NCBI GenBank assembly: GCA_945952225.1
Contig: CAMFHP010000025.1
Span: forward strand, 19,761-83,760
Length of the DNA: 64,000 bases
Direction: 5' to 3'
Source of the DNA: an uncultured Myxococcaceae bacterium
GTDB taxonomy: Bacteria > Myxococcota_A > Polyangia > Polyangiales > Ga0077539
Position 1 is the first letter of the stretch, and every line of letters starts with the position of its first letter. The notes below the pieces were generated by a model. That model saw only the letters and a program-made list of their open reading frames with translations. It made no database searches and was not told the origin of the DNA. Positions 1 to 7,788 of the stretch are shown here, piece after piece. The position numbers were made by a program, and so were the translations under genes.

Positions 1-80
1 TGGGCGCTCCGCGGCGCGACTATAACGCGACGCGCGCGGTGTGGCAGAGGAGACGTTGCCGCGCGATCGGCGGCGGTGAC

Positions 81-1406
81 TCAGGCCAGCACGTCGAGCG
101 GGCGCTCCACGAGCTTGCGGAGGCTCTGGAGCACGCGCGCGCCCAGGGCCCCGTCGACCACGCGGTGATCGCACGAGAGGGTGACCGCGCAGCGCTTGCC
201 TGGAACGATGGCGCCGCCCTTCACCACGGGCACGTCGCGGGTCGCGCCGACCGCGAGGATCATCGACTCCGGGGGATTGATCACCGCAGCGAATCGGTCG
301 ACCTGGAACATCCCGAGGTTCGACACGGAGAACGTGCCCGCCTGCATCTCTTCGGGCTTGAGCTTGCGCGCCCTCGCCCTCGCGATGAGGTCGCGCGCGG
401 TGCGGGCGATGCCGCGCACGCTGAGGCGGTCGGCGCCGCGGATCACCGGGGTCACCAGGCCGTCTTCGATGGCCACCGCGATGGAGACGTCGACGCGGTC
501 GTACACGACGATCTGCCCATCGATCCACGACGCATTGGCCTCGGGCACCGCGCGGAGGGCGAGCGCCGACGCGCGCACCAGCAGGTCGTTGAACGACACC
601 TTGTCGTCGGGGGCGGCGCCGTCGTTGATCTGCTCGCGAAGGGCAGCGAGCGCTTCCACATCGAGGTCGGCTTCGAGATAGAAATGCGGCACGGTCTGCT
701 TCGCCTCGACGAGGCGACGGGCGATGACCTTGCGCATCGGAGACGGCGCCTTCACGACGTCGCCAGGTCGAACTGCGAGCGAGAGGGCATCGCTCGCCGC
801 GTGCTGCGCTGCGGGTTGCGGCGTGTGCACGGGGAGGTCTGCTTCGGTCACACGGCCGTGGGCGCCGGTTCCGGTCACGCCGACGAGCGACACGTCGAGT
901 TCACGCGCGATGCGGCGCACGCGAGGGGTTGACGGCGCGAGGATCACGCCCGCGACGCCCACCTCGCCACGCTCTGCGGGGCGCGCAGGGCCTCCCTCCA
1001 CGGACTTCGGTGCCTGCGTGGGCGCGCTCGTCGGCGTGGCAGGCGCAGCGGGCGCAGGCGGCGCTTCGGGGGCCTGCGTCGCGATGGGAGACGGCGGAAG
1101 CGCAGGCGTCGGACGCCGAGGAACCGCCGCCCCCGAAAGCTGCGCGAGGAGCGCGGAGACATCTTCGCCCGGGGTGCCGAAGATGGCCACGGGCTGACCG
1201 AGCTTCGCGACGGCTCCTTCGGCGATGAGCTTCGCGAGCAGGGTGCCCTTGTCGAAGCTGCGGAACTCCATGGTGGCCTTGTCGGTCTCGACCTCGGCGA
1301 GGAGGTCGTCGACGTTCACGGCGTCGCCCTCGTTCTTCGCCCAGCGGACGAGGGTTCCTTCTTCCATCGTGGGCGACAGCTTGGGCAGTTCGATGACTCG
1401 TGCCAT
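81..1406 (-). CDS. pdhC: Pyruvate dehydrogenase E2, dihydrolipoamide acetyltransferase
   Basis: This 441-residue protein transfers acetyl groups from the E1-bound intermediate via lipoyl-lysine to CoA and forms the core of the pyruvate dehydrogenase complex. One N-terminal lipoyl domain is visible (residues 1-80) with the lipoylation site ETDKATME at Lys43. An Ala/Pro-rich linker (about 85-150) leads to a peripheral-subunit-binding domain (STPRVRRIARELDV, ending GHGRVTEADL-like). The catalytic domain ends with SCDHRVVDGALGA, the HxxxDG active site. The start at 1406 (MARVIELPKLSPTMEEG) is chosen because it begins exactly at the lipoyl domain; the open frame upstream overlaps pdhB. It lies 17 bp after pdhB, so it is the last gene of the operon. 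No E3 gene follows in the window. The family is certain; substrate (pyruvate rather than another 2-oxoacid) is inferred from the paired E1 subunits. Confidence 0.95.
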   Translation of the reverse strand: MARVIELPKLSPTMEEGTLVRWAKNEGDAVNVDDLLAEVETDKATMEFRSFDKGTLLAKLIAEGAVAKLGQPVAIFGTPGEDVSALLAQLSGAAVPRRPTPALPPSPIATQAPEAPPAPAAPATPTSAPTQAPKSVEGGPARPAERGEVGVAGVILAPSTPRVRRIARELDVSLVGVTGTGAHGRVTEADLPVHTPQPAAQHAASDALSLAVRPGDVVKAPSPMRKVIARRLVEAKQTVPHFYLEADLDVEALAALREQINDGAAPDDKVSFNDLLVRASALALRAVPEANASWIDGQIVVYDRVDVSIAVAIEDGLVTPVIRGADRLSVRGIARTARDLIARARARKLKPEEMQAGTFSVSNLGMFQVDRFAAVINPPESMILAVGATRDVPVVKGGAIVPGKRCAVTLSCDHRVVDGALGARVLQSLRKLVERPLDVLA

Positions 1407-1423
1407 GGCGGTGTGGATCTCTC

Positions 1424-2401
1424 TCAGTACGCGAGCACTGCGCGGGCGCCGCGCACGACGGTGTCGGCCGACGGAATGGTGAGGTCTTCGAGCTTCTTGT
1501 TGTAGGGCATCGGCGCGTCGCGCCCGGTGACGCGCAGCACGGGGGCTCGGAGCGCGCCGAAGGCCTCGCGCTGCACGCGGTCGACGATCTCCGCGCCCAC
1601 GCCGCCGAAGGGCCACGACTCCTGCACGACGAGGCAGCGGCCGGTCTTCTCGACGCTCGCGACGATGGTGCCGTGATCGAGCGGTCGCACGCTGCGAACG
1701 TCGACCACCTCGCACTCCACGCCCTCCTTCGCGAGCTGCTCGGCCGCGGCGAGCGAGGCGAGAAGCATCTTTCCCCACGTCACGATCGTGAGGTGCTGCC
1801 CTGCGCGCTTCACGTCGCTCACGCCGATGGGCACCACGTGGTCGCCGTCGGGCACTTCGCCCTTGGTGCCATAGAGGCGCTCGTCTTCGAGTACGAGCAC
1901 AGGGTTCTCATCGCGAATGGCCGCCTTCATGAGGCCCTTCACGTCGGCGGGCGTTGCGGGCACGACGACCTTCACGCCGGGCACGTGCGCATAGATCGCT
2001 TCGAAGCACTGCGAGTGCTGCGCGCCGGTCTGACGTGCAGCGCCGTTGGGACCACGAAATACGATGGGGCAGGTGAACTGCCCGCCGGACATCTGCCGCA
2101 CCTTCGCCGCGTTGTTGAGAATCTGGTCGAAGGCCACCGCGCTGAAGTTCCAGGTCATGAACTCCACGATGGGGCGCAGGCCTGTCATGGCCGCGCCGAT
2201 GGCGAGGCCCGCGAAGCCCGACTCCGCGATCGGCGCATCGATCACGCGCTTCGCGCCGAAGCGATCGAGGAGGCCCTCGGTGACCTTGTAGGCGCCCTGA
2301 TAGTGACCGACCTCTTCGCCCACGATGAACACGTTGGCGTCGCGGTCCATCTCCTCGGCGATGGCCTCTCGCAGGGCCTCGCGATAACGCAGCTCACGCA
2401 T
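1424..2401 (-). CDS. pdhB: Pyruvate dehydrogenase E1 component, beta subunit
   Basis: At 325 residues this matches the usual length of the separate beta subunit of the heterotetrameric E1 decarboxylase. It opens with MRELRYREALREAIAEEM, typical of the family, and carries the GEEVGHYQGAYKVTEGL and PIAESGFAGLAIGAAMTG blocks that form the thiamine diphosphate interface with the alpha subunit. A transketolase C-terminal domain follows (about 200-320, with VVQESWPFGGVGAEIV). Its start overlaps the end of pdhA by 8 bp, indicating translational coupling and equal expression of the two E1 subunits. Branched-chain 2-oxoacid or acetoin dehydrogenase is the main alternative, because these E1 beta chains are very similar. 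Confidence 0.93.
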   Translation of the reverse strand: MRELRYREALREAIAEEMDRDANVFIVGEEVGHYQGAYKVTEGLLDRFGAKRVIDAPIAESGFAGLAIGAAMTGLRPIVEFMTWNFSAVAFDQILNNAAKVRQMSGGQFTCPIVFRGPNGAARQTGAQHSQCFEAIYAHVPGVKVVVPATPADVKGLMKAAIRDENPVLVLEDERLYGTKGEVPDGDHVVPIGVSDVKRAGQHLTIVTWGKMLLASLAAAEQLAKEGVECEVVDVRSVRPLDHGTIVASVEKTGRCLVVQESWPFGGVGAEIVDRVQREAFGALRAPVLRVTGRDAPMPYNKKLEDLTIPSADTVVRGARAVLAY

Positions 2402-3362
2402 AGGTGTATGCCTCGATGAGTTCCTCGCCCGGCTCCGGGCTCTCGTCGGCGAAGCGCACGCAGTCTTCGACCTCGGCCTCGACCTCGCGCTCGATCGTCG
2501 CGAACACGTCGTCGTGCACGCCCATCTCGCGGAGTGTCTTCTCTGCGTTGGCGATGCAGTCGTCCTTCTTGCGCGCCTCGACCTCGTCGGCGGTTCGGTA
2601 GCGCCCGGGGTCGCTCATCGAGTGCCCGCGGTAGCGATAGGTCTGCACTTCGATGAGCGTCGGGAGCGACTCGGCGCGCGCGCGATTCACGGCCTCTGCG
2701 ACGCGCTCACGCACGTGCGTCACATCGCGCGCGACGAAGCGATCGCGGGACATGCCGTATGCCACGGCCTTCTGACTCGAATCGTGCACCGACATGGTGC
2801 GCTCCAGCGGGGTGCCCATGGAGTACTCGTTGTTCTCCACGATGGTGACGAGCGGGAGCTTCCAGAGCGCCGCGAGCGAGAGGGCTTCGTGAAAGTCGCC
2901 GATGCTGACCGCACCCTCACCGAGGAAGCAGAGCGTGACCTCTCCGAGCCCGCGGTACTTCGACGCGAAGGCGCACCCCGCCGCGAGCGGAACGTGCCCG
3001 CCCACGATGCCGTAGCCGCCCATCATGCGCTTCTCGGCGTCGAAGAAGTGCATGCTGCCGCCGAGGCCTTTCGAGCACCCCGACACCTTGCCGTAGAGCT
3101 CTGCCATGCAGGCGCGCGCAGACATCCCCCGCGCGAGCGCGAGTCCGTGGTCGCGGTAGGTGCCCACGACGTAGTCGTTCGGTGTGAGGGTCGAGAGCGC
3201 GCCCACTGCGCTGGCCTCCTGACCGATGTAGAGGTGTAGGAAGCCGCCGATCTTGCCCTGCGAATATGCCTTCGCTGCGGCCTCCTCGAACCGTCGGATG
3301 AGCACCATCTGACGGTAGAGACCGAGCAGCTCGTCGCGCTGATTGCTCACGTTGACCCTCAT
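2394..3362 (-). CDS. pdhA: Pyruvate dehydrogenase E1 component, alpha subunit
   Basis: This 322-residue protein is the thiamine-diphosphate-binding alpha subunit of E1, which decarboxylates pyruvate and passes the acetyl group to E2. The N-terminus (LYRQMVLIRRFEEAAAKAY, GKIGGFLHLYIGQEA) and the diphosphate/Mg motif (FLGEGAVSIGDFHEAL through VENNEYSMGT, about residues 170-205) are diagnostic. The phosphorylation-loop-like segment YRYRGHSMSDPGRYR is also present. It is the first gene of the pdhA-pdhB-pdhC operon, so the promoter should lie in 3363-3487, but I see no convincing -35/-10 pair there. The beginning is assigned to ATG (MRVNVSNQRDELLGL). Confidence 0.94.
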   Translation of the reverse strand: MRVNVSNQRDELLGLYRQMVLIRRFEEAAAKAYSQGKIGGFLHLYIGQEASAVGALSTLTPNDYVVGTYRDHGLALARGMSARACMAELYGKVSGCSKGLGGSMHFFDAEKRMMGGYGIVGGHVPLAAGCAFASKYRGLGEVTLCFLGEGAVSIGDFHEALSLAALWKLPLVTIVENNEYSMGTPLERTMSVHDSSQKAVAYGMSRDRFVARDVTHVRERVAEAVNRARAESLPTLIEVQTYRYRGHSMSDPGRYRTADEVEARKKDDCIANAEKTLREMGVHDDVFATIEREVEAEVEDCVRFADESPEPGEELIEAYTYA

Positions 3363-3458
3363 CGCGTCGGCCCTGAATGCCGACGCGAGGCGCGGAGCAT
3401 AGAGGCACGGTCCCGCGATGGGAAGTGCTTGTAATTGAGCGGATTTGGGAGACGTGCA

Positions 3459-3479
3459 GCGCGAGCGCGTGGCTCGCGC
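3459..3479 (-). terminator. Hairpin just past the outer-membrane protein gene
   Basis: A perfect 8-bp inverted repeat, GCGCGAGC and GCTCGCGC with a 5-base loop (GCGTG), sits 9 bp beyond the stop codon of the gene ending at 3488. It could stop transcription before the pdh operon. No run of T follows on the minus strand, so it is at best an imperfect terminator or an RNA 3'-end stabiliser. Confidence 0.35.
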
Positions 3480-3487
3480 GCGGGGGA

Positions 3488-4621
3488 TCAGAACGTCGCA
3501 GCGAGGGGCGTGCGGCGGGGCGTGTTCTGCGTACGGATCACGCCGCCACCGCTGGCGCCGGAGCCCGTGATCGCCTCGTAGAACTTATCGAGCACGATGT
3601 TGGCGTTCAGGTATACGCGCCAATCTTGATACTGCGCGTAGAACGGGTTGCCGTAGGTGCCATCGCCATCGAGGATGTTGCGGAACTGGTAGTAGCCCGC
3701 CTCGATCGTGAGCCAGGGGTTCGGGTTGTAGTCGAGCCATCCCGAGAACGACGTGAGCTGGCGAAGGTGCGAACCCGTCGAGCCCACCTGCGTCGAGCTC
3801 TGCGAGTCCGACGAGAGCGTGTAGGCCCACTGGTGGATCATGCCGAACGCAACACCGGGACTCCAGTCTCCCCACGTCTGCGCGAGGATGACCGTCCACG
3901 AGAGCTGGTCGTGCACGTTGGGGCCGCCGCGGAGCTGACCGCTGCAGTCGGCGGTGTTACCCACGCACGAGAACGCATACGGACGCGCCCCGCGGACGCC
4001 GGGGGTGGTGTACTGCGTGAACGGATGCGTGTAGAGCGCCTGCCCGATGAGGGCGAAGTCGCCGCCGAAGAGCTCTTTGCCCCAGGCGAGCTGGGCCACC
4101 ACGCGGGGCGTGACGATCAACGTGTTCGCACGCGACTCCGACGACACGGGGAAGATGAGGCCCGCCGCGAGTGCGATGCGAAGATCGCCGAGGGGGGGCA
4201 CGCCGAGGAACCACATGTCCACCACGGGATCGCTGAAGCGCGGCTCGCGATTCGTCGTGGTGCTGTCGGAGTTGGTGAACTCGAGGTTGAAATCCCAGCG
4301 AGCGCGCACCTGGAACGCACGGCTCAGGCGGTAGCGCGGACGGAGCGACACGTTGAGGTCCCACGTCGACACGTTCTCGCCCGAGAGTACGTAGGAGCGG
4401 TCGAAGAAGGCGCCGTTCGCCGACGTGGTGATCGAGAGCTGCGAAGCGGCCCACGGAGTCGTGCGGGGGCGCGCCGCGGGCGTCGGGGCAGGCGCAGGCG
4501 TCGCCGCCGGGGCAGGGGTCGACGACGTGCCCGCGGGGGCGGGCTGCTGCTGCGCCAGCGCACTCGCGGGCACAAGGCCGGCGAGGAGCGCCGCGGTGAC
4601 GAACCTTCTCATGGACTTCAT
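3488..4621 (-). CDS. Predicted outer-membrane beta-barrel protein
   Basis: This 377-residue protein has a clear Sec signal peptide (MKSMRRFVTAALLAGLVPASALA, cut near residue 23), then a Gln/Pro/Ala-rich linker (about 24-55). The rest alternates polar and aromatic residues as in beta-barrel strands, for example SVSLRPRYRL-like and VRARWDFNLEFTNS runs. It ends in Phe (LAATF), the usual outer-membrane assembly signal. There are two Cys in one loop (FSCVGNTADCSG). I do not recognise a specific family; a transporter or porin-like role is a guess. A second in-frame ATG lies at 4612. The purine-rich AGGGAG stretch is only 2 bases before the first ATG, so the later start is possible. It is separated by 244 bp from the next gene upstream and is probably transcribed alone. 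Confidence 0.7.
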   Translation of the reverse strand: MKSMRRFVTAALLAGLVPASALAQQQPAPAGTSSTPAPAATPAPAPTPAARPRTTPWAASQLSITTSANGAFFDRSYVLSGENVSTWDLNVSLRPRYRLSRAFQVRARWDFNLEFTNSDSTTTNREPRFSDPVVDMWFLGVPPLGDLRIALAAGLIFPVSSESRANTLIVTPRVVAQLAWGKELFGGDFALIGQALYTHPFTQYTTPGVRGARPYAFSCVGNTADCSGQLRGGPNVHDQLSWTVILAQTWGDWSPGVAFGMIHQWAYTLSSDSQSSTQVGSTGSHLRQLTSFSGWLDYNPNPWLTIEAGYYQFRNILDGDGTYGNPFYAQYQDWRVYLNANIVLDKFYEAITGSGASGGGVIRTQNTPRRTPLAATF

Positions 4622-4865
4622 GGCTCCCTACAGCGTTGTTTCGAGCAGCGCTCTCCGACGAGGCCGCGCAAAACGCGCCGCGTCTCGTCACACGAACACG
4701 CGATGCTTGTCAACGACGCACATCGACGAGACGGAGCGAAGAGCGGGGAGCCATCGCGCAAGATCCAGGCCGCATGCGCGAATGCACGAAGTACCGAGAA
4801 AAATGGATTCAGGGCAGGGGCGGTTGTGGGGGCGACAGGATCCTAACGGGAGCGGGGGTACGCTC

Positions 4866-4973
4866 TTAACCGTCGGAACCCGAGTCGTTTGGAGGGATGC
4901 GGCTGCCGAGGTACAGGAGACCGCCGAGGAGGCCGAGCACGATGAGCCCGGCGAGGATACGCGCCCAGAGCAC
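4866..4973 (-). CDS. Small single-helix membrane peptide, 35 aa
   Basis: A GTG-started frame of 35 codons plus TAA begins 3 bp after the stop of the upstream ExbD gene. The peptide starts MLWARILAGLIVLGLLGG and continues LLYLGSRIPPNDSGSDG: one hydrophobic helix of about 20 residues with a Gly-rich centre, an Arg near the N-terminus and a short polar tail. Such a regular helix right behind an ExbB-ExbD-ExbD set suggests a real fourth gene, perhaps a small partner of the motor complex. No strong ribosome-binding site is seen, but the spacing allows coupled translation. No family is recognised. Confidence 0.45.
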   Translation of the reverse strand: MLWARILAGLIVLGLLGGLLYLGSRIPPNDSGSDG

Positions 4974-4976
4974 GCG

Positions 4977-5546
4977 CTACTCGCCGCGCCCCTTCAGGAC
5001 GAGGAGGCGGAAGTCGGCGAAGCCCGCCTGCGCGCAGGTGTAGAGCACCTGAAAGACCGTACGCGACGGAATCCCGTGGTCCGCGATGATCGCGATCTCG
5101 CCACGGAACGGCCCGTTGTTCGCGCGCGCGGCCATCGCCTGCTGCACCTGAAGCTGATCACGCATGTTCTCTGCGAGGGGGTTGATCAGCAGGCCGGTAC
5201 CGCCGCCGCGCACCTGCGACGGATCGACGAAGCCGTTGCGCAGCGAGGCGATGAAGCGGCCGTTCACCGCGATCGACACACGAGAGACGATCACCTGCAC
5301 CGCGTTCGACGGGCTGGTGTTGATCGTCGAGTGCGGCAGTCGCAGGTCATCGCCCTGCGGGATGTTCGCCGACGACGAGGAGAGCGACTTCAAGAGGAAC
5401 ACGAGGATGATGGTCATCATGTCCATCATCGGAACGACGTTCAGTCCCTCGTCGGCGTGCTCGACCTTGTGGCGCCGCTTGCGGCGGCTCACTTCGAGCA
5501 TCACCTGGGCCATCGTGGCCTTTTCGGTGTGTGCGGTCGCAGACAT
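4977..5546 (-). CDS. ExbD/TolR-family motor protein, left set, second copy
   Basis: This 189-residue ExbD/TolR-type protein has a short cytoplasmic N-terminus rich in basic residues (SRRKRRHKVEHADEG), one membrane helix (about 35-58) and a periplasmic domain. The helix carries the essential Asp in NVVPMMDMMTIILVFLL, which conducts protons in this family. The periplasmic part includes a paired-strand region ending QAGFADFRLLVLKGRGE, as in TolR. It partners the ExbB-type protein encoded at 6251-6952 and the other ExbD at 5575-6201. One TolQ-like plus two TolR-like proteins is the composition of the myxobacterial AglR-AglQ-AglS gliding motor; TonB- or Tol-type energy transfer is the alternative. 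Confidence 0.85.
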   Translation of the reverse strand: MSATAHTEKATMAQVMLEVSRRKRRHKVEHADEGLNVVPMMDMMTIILVFLLKSLSSSSANIPQGDDLRLPHSTINTSPSNAVQVIVSRVSIAVNGRFIASLRNGFVDPSQVRGGGTGLLINPLAENMRDQLQVQQAMAARANNGPFRGEIAIIADHGIPSRTVFQVLYTCAQAGFADFRLLVLKGRGE

Positions 5547-5574
5547 CGCGGGTCCTTCCGGAGGGGGCGGAGGG

Positions 5575-6201
5575 TCAGTTCCTCAGCACGCCGAGGGTGA
5601 CCTCGGGGAAGAGGCAGTCGTTGTTCGAGAAGTCGCCCGCCGCGCCGTTCTCGGGCATGCGGCATGCGCCAGAGCGCGACTCACGCACGGCATCGATGGT
5701 CTTCACGAGCACGCCGTACGGGATGTCGCCGTTCGGCGAGATGTTGATCGAGTGGTCGTTGGCCACCTCCGTCGCCCACTGGCGGCGGATTGCGACCATG
5801 CACTGGGTGAGCGTCGTGAAGTCCTGAAGGTGCCCATCCTGATCGGGGTTCCCGCGGTTGGGCACGGTCACCGAAGCACTCCCGATCGTCGTGCACCCGG
5901 GAAGGAGAAAGCCTCCGCCCGCGCCGACGATGTAGCCCGTCGGCGAGATCTTCACGGTGATGTTCAAACGCTCGGGAGCGTTCGTGGGCCCGGGCCGGTT
6001 GGAACTCGAAGGAGCGGGAACAGGGATCGAGGCGGTGAACACCGTCGCGATCGTTGCGAGCAGGAACATCAGCACGTTCATGATGATGTCGAGGAACGGG
6101 ATGATGTTCAGCTCGCCGCCGCCCTCGTCGGGGCCGACCTCCCGGTGTTTGGAGCGCTTCGCGATGAACGCGTGTTGGGCTGCGGTGAACTTGGCGGCCA
6201 T
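5575..6201 (-). CDS. ExbD/TolR-family motor protein, left set, first copy
   Basis: This 208-residue protein has the ExbD/TolR layout: cytoplasmic N-terminus (MAAKFTAAQHAFIAKRSKHR), one membrane helix with the conserved Asp (NIIPFLDIIMNVLMFLLATI, about residues 32-52) and a periplasmic domain. An insertion with Pro/Ser-rich sequence (PVPAPSSSNRPGPT) follows the helix, and four Cys are spread through the C-terminal half, possibly forming periplasmic disulfides. The other three ExbD proteins of this window have fewer Cys. It is 49 bp after the ExbB gene and 28 bp before the second ExbD gene, all on the minus strand. Confidence 0.85.
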   Translation of the reverse strand: MAAKFTAAQHAFIAKRSKHREVGPDEGGGELNIIPFLDIIMNVLMFLLATIATVFTASIPVPAPSSSNRPGPTNAPERLNITVKISPTGYIVGAGGGFLLPGCTTIGSASVTVPNRGNPDQDGHLQDFTTLTQCMVAIRRQWATEVANDHSINISPNGDIPYGVLVKTIDAVRESRSGACRMPENGAAGDFSNNDCLFPEVTLGVLRN

Positions 6202-6250
6202 GGCGTGGAGTCCTTCGGGGTGCGGGGAGGCGCTTCGCGCTCCACCTGAT

Positions 6251-6952
6251 TCAGCCCTGGGGGCGTCCCACCGTGAGCAGGTTCTGCAGCTTCGAGACGT
6301 TCAGGGAGAGGTCCGAGAGGATGCGCTTCTTCCACTCGCTGATGAGGAGGTGAGCGACCATGCAGGCCACCGCGATGCCGAGGCCGAGCGCGGTGTTGTT
6401 CATGGCTTCCGAGATGCCGCGCGCGAGCAGCTGCTGCCGACGGCCCGGATCGCTCACACTGTCGAGCGCACCGAACGTGTGGATGAGGCCGAGGATGGTG
6501 CCCAGGAGGCCGAAGAGGGTTGCGATGTTGGCGAGCGACCAGAGCGCGTTGATGCGCTTCTCAACGGTCGGCTCGATGTCCATCATCTGCTCTTCGATCG
6601 AGGTGATCACGGCCTCTTCGCCACGGTTCACCTGCGTGAGGCCCGCGCGAAACACGCGAAAGACCGGGAAGTCCCCGGCCTCGCAGAGCTTCACGGCGCG
6701 GTCGATGTTGCCCGCCTGCACGAGCTTCCGAACCTGCGCGAGCAGCTCCTTGTTGTTCACCCGGAACTTCGTGAACAGGAAGATCACGCGCTCCGCGATC
6801 GTCGCGAGCACGATGATCGAGATGAAGATGTTCACGAAGAAGGGCCAGCCGAGCTTCTCGTAGAGCCCCGCGAGTCCCACCGCCTCCTGCGTGTGTTCGG
6901 CGCCACCGTTCTGCTGGGCCAGCAAGAGCAACTGCACAAGCGTCGACTGCAT
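6251..6952 (-). CDS. MotA/TolQ/ExbB-family proton channel protein, left set
   Basis: This 233-residue protein has the three-helix ExbB/TolQ architecture: an N-terminal helix (FFVNIFISIIVLATIAERV), a cytoplasmic segment with the AERVIFLF/KLCEAGDFPVFRVFRAGL motif, and two C-terminal helices (IATLFGLLGTILGLIHTF and ALGLGIAVACMVAHLLI). The GLLGTILGLI motif, which lines the channel with the ExbD Asp, is intact. The ribosome-binding region AAGGAGCGGAAGGG precedes the ATG. It is first in a set ExbB-ExbD-ExbD-small peptide, and it is a mirror of the set beginning at 7789. A motility motor (AglR-like) is my favoured role by gene composition only; TonB/Tol energising cannot be excluded. Confidence 0.88.
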   Translation of the reverse strand: MQSTLVQLLLLAQQNGGAEHTQEAVGLAGLYEKLGWPFFVNIFISIIVLATIAERVIFLFTKFRVNNKELLAQVRKLVQAGNIDRAVKLCEAGDFPVFRVFRAGLTQVNRGEEAVITSIEEQMMDIEPTVEKRINALWSLANIATLFGLLGTILGLIHTFGALDSVSDPGRRQQLLARGISEAMNNTALGLGIAVACMVAHLLISEWKKRILSDLSLNVSKLQNLLTVGRPQG

Positions 6953-6991
6953 CGTCCCTTCCGCTCCTTACTTCGTCACCGAACCGACTGC

Positions 6992-7015
6992 GGTTCCCAC
7001 GTGATTGGCGGAACC
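6992..7015. promoter_or_regulatory. Inverted repeat upstream of left ExbB gene
   Basis: Arms GGTTCC and GGAACC are separated by 12 bases that include the palindrome CACGTG. It lies 40 bp upstream of the left ExbB start codon, a position suitable for an operator or for a leader hairpin. Six-base arms can occur by chance. Confidence 0.25.
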
Positions 7016-7372
7016 TAGCCCATCGCTCCCAACGGGAGAAGCACCTCGTGCTGCACAACAGGCTGGGACCGTCCGATCCTCTGTCAGGGTGTCCGTCTCC
7101 CGTCTGCGACCGTCGATTGATTCGGCCGACAGGCGCCGGAACCCAGAGCGGCGGGACCGTAGCCCGCGCGAATCCGCGATGTCAACCACTCCCAACGGCG
7201 CGGAGAACGCGGTTCGCAAGGTGTCCACGCCTGGAACGCTTGCATCCGAGGACGCAGGGCATGGAAGCGACAGCGGTGCGGGACAGACGTCGCGGTGGTC
7301 AGGCCACCCTCCATGGCAAGAACAGCCGTGAAATCAACAGGTTGTTGCCGGATTCGCTGACCAGGGCTGATG

Positions 7373-7401
7373 TTGACAGCCGACGAGGGCTCGCCGATCA
7401 T
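7373..7401 (+). promoter_or_regulatory. Candidate sigma70-type promoter for right motor operon
   Basis: A perfect TTGACA at 7373-7378 is followed after 17 bp by GATCAT at 7396-7401, matching four of six -10 positions. It would give a 5' leader of about 380 bases before the ExbB start at 7789, with the 7468-7487 dyad inside that leader. Confidence 0.4.
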
Positions 7402-7467
7402 CGTGTCGCTCTTTTCTGGAGAGTCCGGGTGACGGCACAAATCGTGTGCGGCCCGGGAACCTTGTGC

Positions 7468-7487
7468 GACGACCGATGTCGGTCGTC
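7468..7487. promoter_or_regulatory. Perfect 20-bp dyad GACGACCGA-TG-TCGGTCGTC
   Basis: Two 9-base arms are exact reverse complements with a 2-base centre. The short centre favours a dimeric-protein operator over an RNA hairpin. It lies about 70 bp beyond the candidate promoter and 300 bp before the right ExbB gene. No second copy was noticed in the window. Confidence 0.45.
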
Positions 7488-7788
7488 TGCTCGACGGCAT
7501 CGGTGGTCGACGGCCAGATCGCTTCGGGTGTGCAGCGCGGCAGCGCTGGATTTTTCCTGCGGCGTGGAGACTGGCCTCGCCTCGCGCCAGGTTCGCCCGA
7601 TCGGTTCCGACACCCGGTGCGAAATGTATTGGAATCGGATGCCGTGGGTCGTGTAGAGGATCAACGCGCCCCGCCCCGGCGGGATGTGATTGGTGCCCGT
7701 GAACCACCCGGTTCGACGGGCGGTAGGACGCCACCGCCAGCGCCCGTTCGTCAGCGGGCAGATCAGATTCTCTGAGGAGGAATCCGCG

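Larger units (their letters stand above)
6953..7788. other. 836-bp non-coding divergent region between two motor operons
   Basis: No convincing gene lies here; open frames on both strands have no family resemblance and biased, arginine-rich sequence. The stretch contains the start signals for both flanking ExbB genes. The right one has a strong ribosome site TGAGGAGG 8 bases before its ATG. It also holds a 24-bp element with arms GGTTCC/GGAACC at 6992-7015, a TTGACA promoter-like site at 7373-7401 and a 20-bp perfect dyad at 7468-7487. Its length is unusual for this tightly packed window and could hide a regulatory RNA. Confidence 0.6.

Noticed and set aside
7048..7656. A 202-codon open frame on the plus strand in the gap between the motor operons
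   Set aside because: Arginine- and cysteine-rich composition with no family pattern, overlaps open frames on the other strand, and no ribosome site; typical chance frame in GC-rich DNA.
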